From: Gammaproteobacteria bacterium
GTDB taxonomy: Bacteria > Pseudomonadota > Gammaproteobacteria > UBA1113
Assembly: GCA_019752835.1 (NCBI GenBank)
Contig: JAIELR010000209.1
Location: forward strand, 1 to 7,222
Length of the DNA: 7,222 nt
Direction of reading: 5' to 3'
Both the position numbers and the translations under genes were made by a program. Below are positions 1 through 6,123 of the stretch, piece after piece. The stretch's first letter is position 1; each line of letters opens with the position of its first letter. Under the pieces are notes generated by a model that worked only from the letters and a program-made list of their open reading frames with translations, was not told where the DNA came from and did not search any database.

Positions 1-44
1 TTTGCATATTTATCAATCAAGTATTAGTATTTAAGAAAGGCATT

Positions 45-70
45 ACGAGTAGAACCAAGTTTTTACTCGT
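45..70. promoter_or_regulatory. Stem-loop / dyad in the leader of the deaminase gene
   Basis: The arms acgagtagaa and ttttactcgt pair over 10 bp with one G-T pair around a 6-base loop (ccaagt). The outer seven pairs are perfect. No T-run follows on either strand, so it is not a typical rho-independent terminator. It lies about 85 bases before the start codon and could be an operator, an mRNA leader hairpin, or the tail of an upstream unit outside the window. I see no convincing -35/-10 pair nearby: a TTGAAA at 70-75 has only a weak TATCGA 16 bases on. Confidence 0.4.
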
Positions 71-155
71 TGAAATAGATATCGGAGTATGTATCGATGC
101 CATCAAATATCAATTTTATTCTGGAGAATTTTTTTTATTCTTAGGAGAACCGCAC

Positions 156-1964
156 ATGCCACCAAAGAGAAAAAATAAACAAGCAGCAAAAAAAAATGTC
201 GATCCACAAGCCAAAGAAATCTTCGCGATAATGCAAACTTTGCCTGATATCAGACAAGGTAATGCTCATATTGCTTTAGGAGTAACGCTTTCTCGTGATG
301 AAAATGATCCAACTTCACAAAAACAAATTAATATCGCGCATTTTCACACGTCAGAAATACCCGATTCTTGCCATATTTTTGATACCCCAATTATTCAGCT
401 TATTTTAAAAAGTTTTGGTAAGAATTATAATTCTTATTTTATTCTGTCAACGTATCCGCCCACTGAGTTTGAGCAACAAGTCATTAAAATCATTGGAATT
501 AGAAAAATTTATTATTATGATGAGAAGCATCAAATTGTATTGTTAAACAATAATACACAAAAAAGAAGATTTAGTGAACCTACAAATCCATTTAAAAAAA
601 TTATTTCTCATCAGGGTTTAGATAATATTAAGACGAATGAGATAATGAACAAAATCAATGAAATTAGCAATAATAATGTACCGCCTTTGAATACTCAGGA
701 TACTTTTTCTTGGCTCGATGATTTAAAAATTTTGAATTTAAATCTTGAAGAAAAAGAAATTCAAGATGAGCTTTATATGAGTTTGCTCTATAGTGCTTCA
801 TTTATTCTTTGGAATTCAACAGCGCGTCCGCCGCATGCACGGAGTCGAAATGTTCCAGTGGCAGCGATGTTAGTCGATCAAGATGACAAACCGATAGCCA
901 TTAGTGTCAATACTACCTTGTCTGATAATAGTATGACTCATGCTGAATTAGGGATGTTATTGCGTTATTACTATCGTAACCCTGAGCAAAATCAAACTCT
1001 ACCAGAGGGAAGTAATCTTTATACCACCTTACAATCTTGTGAGATGTGTCGCACTGGTTTACATCATATGCGGGGTAATTCGGATTTTAAGGAAACTTAT
1101 GGTAGAAACGACCCAGTAGTCGAATGTCGAAATTTTCAAAATTATTCATTGTCTGAACATCATGTTTCAAATGCTCATTTAAATTTGCATAATATACCTA
1201 ATAAAGAAACGGATAGCTTCTTAGATTTTTGTCGTGCAAATTATTTAGGACTTAAATTTTATTTAAACCAGCCCGCGTTTGAACAAAATTATCCATCATT
1301 ATTTAATAATGTGTCTGCTATATTGGATAAGCTATTAGCAATGCGCATCAAACCTTGGGTCGGAAATAAATTATTATATGATATAAAAGAAGATGCTGAA
1401 GACAACAATTTGTATATAATTACAGAAAAACCAGATTATGAAAAATCATTTCGGTACTATTATGGTGATAATATTAGCCAATTTAGACAAAATAACAATC
1501 GAAGCTTAATGCATTATATCACTCTAAACAGTACAAACGGCATTATTAAAATAAATAAATTGGAATTCAAGAATACTACTGCCCACATGGAGAATTGCAA
1601 TATAATTTCTAACAGCCCCGGCCCCTTAGAGATTAAAATATCTAAACATCTTGTTGATGAACGAACAGGCATTATTACCGGCTTCAATCTTATTGAGCCT
1701 ACGGAATATATGGGTAAGTTCTTGGAAAGTCGGTTTGACATTAATTTGCGAGGAAAATTATTTATTAATACTCAAACTCATCTTGATAACTTGGCTAATC
1801 GTATTGTGAGACAACCACAACCTGCCCCTGCTGTTCTTGTTGCACCAAGACAAACATCGCCGAGCAGAATGAGTTGTACTTGGTATGCCCCGCTACCTAC
1901 ATTATCGCTGGCACCTCAACCAAACAATAATTTAGAAACACCGTCAATTATTCCTCCTCAATAA
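156..1964 (+). CDS. Tandem deaminase-fold protein: degenerate N-terminal domain plus zinc-site nucleic acid/nucleotide deaminase domain
   Basis: This is a 602-residue protein. The start is supported by AGGAG at 143-147, eight bases before ATG. Residues 1-17 are very basic. Residues about 205-310 have the cytidine deaminase-like order: a VPVAAMLVD strand (233-241), a second strand ending in Asn252 (the position of the base-contacting Asn in TadA-like enzymes), H262-A-E264 (zinc ligand and proton shuttle), then LYTTLQSCEMC with C295 and C298 as the other zinc ligands. The usual Pro before the first Cys is Ser294. Residues about 37-122 look like a second copy of the fold: a strand pair, a helix where HAE should be, and FILSTYPPTEFE followed by a GIRKIYYY strand, matching the xSTxEPCxxC...GIxxVVY layout with no Cys. 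Residues 310-545 are unrecognised, and 550-602 is a Pro-rich tail. The layout recalls Bd3614-type bacterial deaminases, which are reported with an N-terminal companion domain; I cannot confirm the family. No signal peptide or membrane segment is visible. The substrate (free base, DNA, RNA or tRNA) is unknown. It stands alone on its strand and converges on the trio. Deaminase fold: fairly sure. Exact family: uncertain. Confidence 0.8.
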   Translation: MPPKRKNKQAAKKNVDPQAKEIFAIMQTLPDIRQGNAHIALGVTLSRDENDPTSQKQINIAHFHTSEIPDSCHIFDTPIIQLILKSFGKNYNSYFILSTYPPTEFEQQVIKIIGIRKIYYYDEKHQIVLLNNNTQKRRFSEPTNPFKKIISHQGLDNIKTNEIMNKINEISNNNVPPLNTQDTFSWLDDLKILNLNLEEKEIQDELYMSLLYSASFILWNSTARPPHARSRNVPVAAMLVDQDDKPIAISVNTTLSDNSMTHAELGMLLRYYYRNPEQNQTLPEGSNLYTTLQSCEMCRTGLHHMRGNSDFKETYGRNDPVVECRNFQNYSLSEHHVSNAHLNLHNIPNKETDSFLDFCRANYLGLKFYLNQPAFEQNYPSLFNNVSAILDKLLAMRIKPWVGNKLLYDIKEDAEDNNLYIITEKPDYEKSFRYYYGDNISQFRQNNNRSLMHYITLNSTNGIIKINKLEFKNTTAHMENCNIISNSPGPLEIKISKHLVDERTGIITGFNLIEPTEYMGKFLESRFDINLRGKLFINTQTHLDNLANRIVRQPQPAPAVLVAPRQTSPSRMSCTWYAPLPTLSLAPQPNNNLETPSIIPPQ

Positions 1965-2025
1965 TCCACTGACTTTAGATAGATAAATTAGAAATATTAT
2001 TATATTGAACAAACTCAAGCAGTGT

Positions 2026-2327
2026 ACCGCGTCTAGCGAGATCGCTTATGCGAAAGTTGGGGTGGCGGTGCGCACGCCTCGAAATGTCCATGTAGATTAT
2101 ACTAAATTATTTAAACTAATTTTAGTACAAAAATATACTAAATTTTGTTTTTTGGCTATGAAATTTCGGGCATTTATGATTTTTAACTGTTTTATTAAGC
2201 ACGAAAAGTGCTTTATTTTAAGTACTTTTCAAGGATAATTTCTTTTTAGCTATCTAAATTATTAAAATGATCATTTCGAGGCGTCCGCACCGCAACTTCT
2301 ATTCCACGCAAAGACGCGAAGAGCAGA
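2026..2327. repeat. About 300-bp non-coding structure bounded by imperfect inverted repeats
   Basis: The core arms are 2065-2086 and 2272-2293, 22 bases each and inverted, with one mismatch (gcggtgcgCacgcctcgaaatg against the complement with G). Outside the core both arms keep weaker similarity: AAGTTG, then CGCGTCT followed by GCG further out, so the arms run to about 2026 and 2327. The left arm has an extra ggggtg, which looks like a slipped copy of gcggtg. The arms are GC-rich in an AT-rich setting, while the middle (2087-2271) is AT-rich with small hairpins and no credible gene. This could be a MITE-like element or two copies of a dispersed REP-like palindrome in opposite orientation. No target-site duplication could be identified. 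The right arm enters the end of the neighbouring - strand gene. This entry covers most of the gene-free stretch 1965-2298; 1965-2025 shows nothing else. Confidence 0.65.
2197..2219 (+). terminator. Possible terminator hairpin between the convergent genes
   Basis: AAGCAC and GTGCTT form a 6-bp stem with a gaaaa loop, followed on the + strand by ttatttt. It sits about 230 bases after the deaminase stop, inside the inverted-repeat structure. The stem is short and only moderately GC-rich and the T-run is interrupted, so termination is only plausible. A poorer A/T flank follows it on the - strand. Confidence 0.3.
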
Positions 2328-3534
2328 TTTCTTTTGGAGATGAAAGATCAATAATATGAGTTCTCTCATTTGTCGCTTGCTCCATATTTTTTAATATACT
2401 CGTCATTATTAGATTGATAAATACACTAGAATTGTATGGAGTGGTAGCCATATCTAAAAAATAATATGTCGTTTTAATTTTAAAAAAATCGTGTTCAAAA
2501 AATTTTTTACCAAAATCATATGCGCGCATAAAATTAATATCATAATTCCCTATGGTGTCTATCTCTTTAACAAGTAATCGTATAAAAGTTATTGGATCAT
2601 CATCAAAGTTTAATTGAGCCAAGTTTCTTGAAAGAGGCGACGGGCCAAAAAAAGAATGACCATGTAACGCATTTGCTGATTCGGGAGAAAAATTTTGAAC
2701 TATAAACTTTCGAAGACGTAGAATCTCCTCTCTTAAAGCTAGTGAATAATTTAAATCAAGAGGGGTGATTTCAATGCGGTTATCCTCTGGAATAGCATTT
2801 TCTATTAGCCTTTCTGTCCGATTTTCTTCTAACAATTTGATGACCATTTTAGGCGTTTTAGTCGAAGAAATATTTGAGAAATGAAGACAGGCACTTAGCA
2901 ACAATTCCAAAGACATTAAAGGAAGCAGAATAGCTATCATACCTAATCCCACTTTCTTAATAATTTCCTCATCGTGGGAATTAGCATAAGCTACTAAAGC
3001 TAAACTAATAGCCATAATTATAATTACACAAAGCTTAAATAACGGGTGAGTCTTATAGAAAGGTTTAGACAACCGATTATATAAAAGTTCATACCCTCCT
3101 AGGCTTAAAAGATTTATTACTAATCCTGAGCAATTATCTGTGAGCTTAAACTTTATTTGCTGTTGACTTGGCATAACTCCAAACCCGGTTAAAACTCTAT
3201 GTGTATTATCACCTTTACCGGATAATTTCCAAGAAGGTGCAGACTCCATAAAATTAATAAAAGCAAATTCCATTAATGACACCCCAGTAGGGGTTAAATA
3301 AACTCGGTAGACATGAGAAGGTAGCTTTTCAAATATATCATCAATGTAACTATGAAAAATTCCCTTTGTCGAACGATTCGCCGTCACCTTTTTGTTGACC
3401 TCATCTGGATAAAAACTTGCATAGATATGTTCAGTTTCTAGAGAAGCATGTCCTGTTCGCTCTCCTTCCCAAATTCGTATGATGACTGGCACAGTAGCCT
3501 CTTCTTTAATTTTCATTTCCAAATTTTCTTGCAT
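2299..3534 (-). CDS. Permuted papain-like cysteine enzyme candidate with two membrane helices (last gene of the trio)
   Basis: This 411-residue protein starts at ATG 3534, preceded by AAGGA; a TTG at 3555 would add seven residues but has no better support. An N-terminal domain (about 16-150) opens with a VPVIIRIW strand, then GHASLE (His29) and a YASFYP strand, and ends with DNCSGLVINLLSLGG (Cys135). This His-first, Cys-later order with N-C before a helix is that of permuted papain-like folds (LRAT, PPPDE, permuted NlpC/P60), which act as thiol peptidases or acyltransferases. The strand and motif layout is shared with the two genes upstream. Two hydrophobic helices follow at about 166-184 and 195-218, separated by a charged turn (SHDEEIIKK), then a roughly 190-residue soluble, probably helical C-terminal region I do not recognise. 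The last residues (about ICSSRLCVE) are encoded by the right arm of the inverted repeat, so the original C-terminus may have been replaced. Coding sequence is extremely AT-rich. Function inferred only; a secreted membrane-inserted effector is one possibility. Confidence 0.72.
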   Translation of the reverse strand: MQENLEMKIKEEATVPVIIRIWEGERTGHASLETEHIYASFYPDEVNKKVTANRSTKGIFHSYIDDIFEKLPSHVYRVYLTPTGVSLMEFAFINFMESAPSWKLSGKGDNTHRVLTGFGVMPSQQQIKFKLTDNCSGLVINLLSLGGYELLYNRLSKPFYKTHPLFKLCVIIIMAISLALVAYANSHDEEIIKKVGLGMIAILLPLMSLELLLSACLHFSNISSTKTPKMVIKLLEENRTERLIENAIPEDNRIEITPLDLNYSLALREEILRLRKFIVQNFSPESANALHGHSFFGPSPLSRNLAQLNFDDDPITFIRLLVKEIDTIGNYDINFMRAYDFGKKFFEHDFFKIKTTYYFLDMATTPYNSSVFINLIMTSILKNMEQATNERTHIIDLSSPKEICSSRLCVE

Positions 3535-3542
3535 TATATATT

Positions 3543-3547
3543 TCCTT
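3543..3547 (-). promoter_or_regulatory. Ribosome binding site fixing the start at 3534
   Basis: On the - strand AAGGA lies eight bases before ATG 3534. It falls inside the extension that would follow from the TTG at 3555, so it argues for the shorter protein beginning MQENLEMK. Confidence 0.6.
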
Positions 3548-3572
3548 GTAATCAAAAAATCAGAGAATAAAA

Positions 3573-4259
3573 TTATATAATGTTACATGTCGATACTTGG
3601 TGTTTAATAACGTCCGTTTCATCTGGAAACAATTGAAAATCTTTTGTTTCTGGAAAATTCTCTAGCTCTTTTTGTTTAGCGCGCGCGAGAGCAACAGATA
3701 ACTGATCGGGGTTTGTGATAGAGGCAATAGAGCCTGTTACAATATAATTGTTGATATCACCCGCTTTTAGAATTCTTGCAGCCAGTGTTGCGCAGCTATG
3801 AGCCTGGGCAGAGATAATATTACCCCCGAATAATACCCACCCATTTATTTGGTTAGTGTTTTTCATACTTTCAAAATAATCATACATCGCGTCATTATCT
3901 AAGCTATATAAACAAAATAAAATTTTAGGCGGCCCTCCTTCCGCTTGATAATCTTGTTCAGGGCTTAATAAAAATTGATGAGGCTCATGAAAAAAAATCC
4001 CTGTACGATTACCATGATCAGCACGAATTTTAATTGCATCTGGCAACATGCGTTGTGGCCATAAACTCACATAAAAAGGAATGTATTCCTGGGAGTCAGG
4101 AAGTTGAGCGTTATAATAGGGGTTTTTCATGAGCTTTCCTTCTATCTGCACAGAGATATGCCCAACGTCAACATCGTCTGCTGGATGGCTAGCATGAAGA
4201 ATGGAGGGCCAAATTCTAATAATAACTCGATTTTTTTCATTTAACGTAGTTTTTTTCAT
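3573..4259 (-). CDS. Permuted papain-like cysteine enzyme candidate ending in a CaaX-like motif
   Basis: This is a 228-residue soluble-looking protein; its ATG is preceded by AAGGTG nine or so bases upstream. It begins with an RVIIRIW strand (11-17), almost the same as in the downstream gene. It then has VGHISVQIEG (His34), a PFYVSLWPQ strand (61-69), an ILFCLYSLDNDAMYDYF strand-helix (113-129), WVLFGG (141-146), and AHSCATLAARILKAGDI with Cys156. His34 and Cys156 occupy the positions of His29 and Cys135 in the neighbour, with Ser in place of the usual Asn before Cys. The last four residues, Cys225-Asn-Ile-Ile, match a CaaX box; Ile in the last position is a geranylgeranyl-transferase I type end. 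Bacteria lack prenylation, so such a box matters only if the protein is delivered into a eukaryotic cell, as known for Legionella AnkB and LpdA. It lies 19 bases after the upstream gene's stop and 38 before the next start: very likely one operon. Enzymatic activity is inferred from pattern only. Confidence 0.7.
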   Translation of the reverse strand: MKKTTLNEKNRVIIRIWPSILHASHPADDVDVGHISVQIEGKLMKNPYYNAQLPDSQEYIPFYVSLWPQRMLPDAIKIRADHGNRTGIFFHEPHQFLLSPEQDYQAEGGPPKILFCLYSLDNDAMYDYFESMKNTNQINGWVLFGGNIISAQAHSCATLAARILKAGDINNYIVTGSIASITNPDQLSVALARAKQKELENFPETKDFQLFPDETDVIKHQVSTCNII

Positions 4260-4278
4260 GATTTTTCACCTTCATTAA

Positions 4279-4815
4279 TTAAAAAGGAATACAGACTGCA
4301 TATATAGGTTTTGGCTTGATATTTCTTTCAATGCCTACAATTTCCATTTTCTCAAAACACCAACTGGTACAATTATGGGTTTCCCCATTGGCTGTAAATT
4401 TAATTCGTTTAAAAGGGATCTGTATATCCCCAGCAATTAATTGTTGGCTTTCTTCTTCAATATTTTTCATCATAATAAGTGCCAAGCGAGGCCTAACCTC
4501 GTAAGACTTACCTAAAGGACCATAATTATAGTCAGGTCTATATTTGTCAAAAATATTGATTAGATTAATAAAGCTACCATCCGCAGAAATTTCGCATTGA
4601 CGGATATAAAGCTCTGTGTGTGGGGAGCCTATTACTCTTTTTACGCCTTCCAGCAATAAAAGAGAATGACCAAATAATGGCTGGCAACCTTCCCCTCCTA
4701 CATTATCTATAATGGATAATATCCATTTTGTCTCATCAAACTCCATTGAAGGCGTAATAAGACTTTTACACTTATTTTGGGTTTGTCTATTTTCATTATT
4801 CACATCTTGTTTCAT
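4279..4815 (-). CDS. Small permuted papain-like cysteine enzyme candidate (first gene of the trio)
   Basis: The protein has 178 residues from ATG 4815, or 179 if the adjacent ATG at 4818 is used; AAAGGGG at 4822-4828 is three bases from 4818 and six from 4815, favouring 4815. Numbering from 4818: residues 1-28 are polar and probably disordered, then a KWILSIIDNV strand (31-40), FGHSLLLLEG (His51), a TELYIRQCEIS strand (68-78), RPRLALIMM (109-117), and THNCTSWCFEKMEIVGI (Cys150). The N-C-T-x-W string before a helix strongly resembles the catalytic cysteine motif of LRAT and PPPDE proteins, and His51 lies in the matching GH position. The protein ends in a short strand, PIYAVCIPF, which also puts a Cys at position -4. 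No signal peptide or membrane helix is seen. It is preceded by a 78-81 base gap after the regulator gene and followed at 19 bases by the second family member. Family assignment is by motif, and sequence similarity to the other two is low. Confidence 0.7.
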   Translation of the reverse strand: MKQDVNNENRQTQNKCKSLITPSMEFDETKWILSIIDNVGGEGCQPLFGHSLLLLEGVKRVIGSPHTELYIRQCEISADGSFINLINIFDKYRPDYNYGPLGKSYEVRPRLALIMMKNIEEESQQLIAGDIQIPFKRIKFTANGETHNCTSWCFEKMEIVGIERNIKPKPIYAVCIPF

Positions 4816-4821
4816 CATTCA

Positions 4822-4828
4822 CCCCTTT
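4822..4828 (-). promoter_or_regulatory. Ribosome binding site deciding between two adjacent ATGs
   Basis: AAAGGGG on the - strand ends three bases before ATG 4818 and six before ATG 4815. The normal spacing range favours the second ATG. Confidence 0.5.
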
Positions 4829-4865
4829 TAGTAGTAACCAGATTTTAAAATGATAGCACAAACCC

Positions 4866-4879
4866 CATTTTTAAAAATG
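4866..4879. promoter_or_regulatory. 14-bp perfect palindrome between the regulator gene and the trio
   Basis: The sequence catttttaaaaatg is its own reverse complement. It lies 18 bases after the LuxR-type gene stop and about 50 before the first gene of the trio, which is where an activator site for that gene would be expected. I could not find a clear sigma-70 -35/-10 pair in 4816-4896. That fits either an activator-dependent promoter here or read-through from the regulator gene. A chance AT-rich palindrome remains possible. Confidence 0.35.
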
Positions 4880-4896
4880 CGTAAAATTACCTATAA

Positions 4897-5745
4897 TTAA
4901 CCTTCAAGCTCTCGTTTTGCCTCCATTAGCAAAGGAAATAACTTGAATGTTTGATAATCTAATTTAGATAATAAACCCGTACGCGTTGTTACTTCTGCCT
5001 TTACAAAGAGCTTTTTAGAAAATCCTTCGATGGTTCGAGGTGAAAGCATCATTTTTCTGGCAATAGCTTTGGCTGGCAATCCTTCTGCCAGATACATTAA
5101 GCATTCCATTTCTCGGAAAGTGAGCGGTACCAATTTCTTACCTATTATAAATTGAAAGGTATTTTTTCGAATTTTACGATTTCTATTCAATTGCTGGATA
5201 AAATCCAAGATAGGTAGAGGCATAGAATGGGTAGCAGGTGCGTGTAAAAATTCTTCTGGCAATAGGATGCGAGAATGGGAATGTCTTTTTAAAAAAGGGG
5301 CAATAAGCTCCCTAAAATGCACCAAAAAATATTCGAACACTTCCGGATAGTTTAAATAAATACTGGTGATATCAGAATGTTGTTGGGAAGTAGAAAAATT
5401 GATTAATTCAACAAAATCAGGTTGATATTGATGAAAAGTAAGCCCATGAAAATAATCAAAAAAATGTGTAGTTTTTTGAAGAAAATCTAAATTAATGTAA
5501 CTTGTCCATAGATGTTTTCCTGGAAGAATCAACCCTGCTGCACATTGGTACCCTTCTTCTGCGACAAGGTATTTAACATAATTGGGATTACTAGAGAAAG
5601 CTATGCAATGCCTATCGGGATAGAACCGAGAATAATCAAAATATGTTATCCCAAATTGGTCAAAAAGAGGCTGACAAATCTGATTAATTTCAGGTGTAAA
5701 TTGCCAATAAGGCGTTTTTTCCATATCATAAAATTTAAATACCAT
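4897..5745 (-). CDS. LuxR-family transcriptional regulator
   Basis: This is a 282-residue DNA-binding protein. Residues about 207-265 form a GerE/LuxR helix-turn-helix: LTFREMECLMYLAEG, then AKAIARKMMLSPRTIEGFSKKL and a VTTRTGLLSKL end, closely following the LTxREREVLxLxAxGxxxKEIAxxLxISxxTVxxH pattern. The usual His after TV(K/E) is Phe242. Residues 1-200 form a long sensory or dimerisation domain (EINQICQPLFDQFGITYFDYSRF at its start), resembling the N-terminal domains of LuxR-type proteins common in Legionella-like bacteria. No ligand can be named: residues typical of acyl-homoserine-lactone receptors could not be confirmed, and there is no phospho-acceptor receiver domain. The first ATG has only a weak GGA; a second in-frame ATG at codon 8 has no site at all. 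It lies at the head of the same-strand trio, with dyads upstream and downstream, so autoregulation and control of the trio are likely but inferred. Confidence 0.85.
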   Translation of the reverse strand: MVFKFYDMEKTPYWQFTPEINQICQPLFDQFGITYFDYSRFYPDRHCIAFSSNPNYVKYLVAEEGYQCAAGLILPGKHLWTSYINLDFLQKTTHFFDYFHGLTFHQYQPDFVELINFSTSQQHSDITSIYLNYPEVFEYFLVHFRELIAPFLKRHSHSRILLPEEFLHAPATHSMPLPILDFIQQLNRNRKIRKNTFQFIIGKKLVPLTFREMECLMYLAEGLPAKAIARKMMLSPRTIEGFSKKLFVKAEVTTRTGLLSKLDYQTFKLFPLLMEAKRELEG

Positions 5746-5766
5746 GATAGTTTATTCCAAGTAATA

Positions 5767-5795
5767 GATAAATCTTATTTCAATAAATAAGTCAA
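5767..5795 (-). promoter_or_regulatory. Candidate promoter of the LuxR-type gene with an embedded inverted repeat
   Basis: On the - strand TTGACT (5790-5795, five of six to consensus) is followed after 17 bases by TTTATC (5767-5772), a weak -10. The spacer holds a perfect inverted repeat, CTTATTT-4 bases-AAATAAG, at 5774-5791. An 18-bp dyad between -35 and -10 is the usual place for a repressor operator, and LuxR-type sites are of about this size. The weak -10 is the main doubt. Confidence 0.4.
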
Positions 5796-5801
5796 CTTGA
5801 A

Positions 5802-5823
5802 CTATGATGTTACCTTATCATAG
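5802..5823. promoter_or_regulatory. 22-bp inverted repeat upstream of the regulator promoter
   Basis: CTATGAT and ATCATAG are perfect 7-bp inverted arms separated by eight bases (gttacctt). The dyad centre is about 17 bases upstream of the candidate -35, in a position suited to an activator. Its arms differ from those of the dyad at 5774-5791, so two different proteins, or chance, are possible. Confidence 0.35.
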
Positions 5824-5979
5824 ACAGTTATTTTGGCATCGTCCACTAATTCTAATATAATGTATAGAGAACAAGTAAACTGCCCGGCATAATATTAAAG
5901 CGGTTTTCGATTCTAAACCGTAAATTTTGACACGAATGGGTCTGGCGCCTCACTAAGAGCTCGGCACTGCGGGGCCATT

Positions 5980-6012
5980 AAAATGCATTTTTTTGCACTA
6001 AAAATGTATTTT
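5980..6012. repeat. Two 12-bp palindromic sites 21 bp apart
   Basis: aaaatgcatttt (5980-5991) is a perfect palindrome. aaaatgtatttt (6001-6012) is the same site with one change. Their start-to-start distance is 21 bases, two helical turns, so proteins bound at both would lie on one face of the DNA. This suggests a pair of operator sites near the 3' end of the relaxase gene. Confidence 0.4.
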
Positions 6013-6019
6013 AGGCAAA

Positions 6020-6069
6020 CATTGAGCCATTTCAAAGCTTGGTTTTAAAAAATGGCATCTTGTTCAATG
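6020..6069. repeat. Imperfect long dyad (CATTGAGCCATTT arms)
   Basis: The left arm cattga-gccattt (6020-6032) pairs with aaatggc (6050-6056) and, after a 7-base bulge, tcaatg (6064-6069). The 17-base loop contains aagctt. No T-run follows, so it is not an obvious terminator. Confidence 0.4.
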
Positions 6070-6123
6070 TGCTTTCCCTCTATTTTTACGCGGCTGGCTA
6101 TGAAACACCCTTAATTGAGCAAG

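Noticed and set aside
2005..2238. 77-codon + strand frame inside the inverted-repeat region
   Set aside because: It starts with TTG, has no ribosome site, and is encoded by the repeat arm and the AT-rich core. It has no protein-like pattern.
3535..3555. Longer N-terminus for the membrane-hairpin protein from TTG 3555
   Set aside because: AAGGA at 3543-3547 is correctly spaced for ATG 3534 and would be inside the coding region if TTG were used.
2299..4818. Reading the trio and deaminase as a toxin-antitoxin module
   Set aside because: No small antitoxin or immunity-like gene accompanies them, and the deaminase is on the opposite strand with its own leader.
4897..5745. Calling the LuxR-type protein a quorum-sensing receptor
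   Set aside because: The N-terminal domain does not show recognisable acyl-homoserine-lactone-binding residues and there is no synthase gene nearby.
5901..5920. Hairpin cggttt/aaaccg as a terminator
   Set aside because: Only six pairs with an AT-rich stem and no real T-run on either strand.
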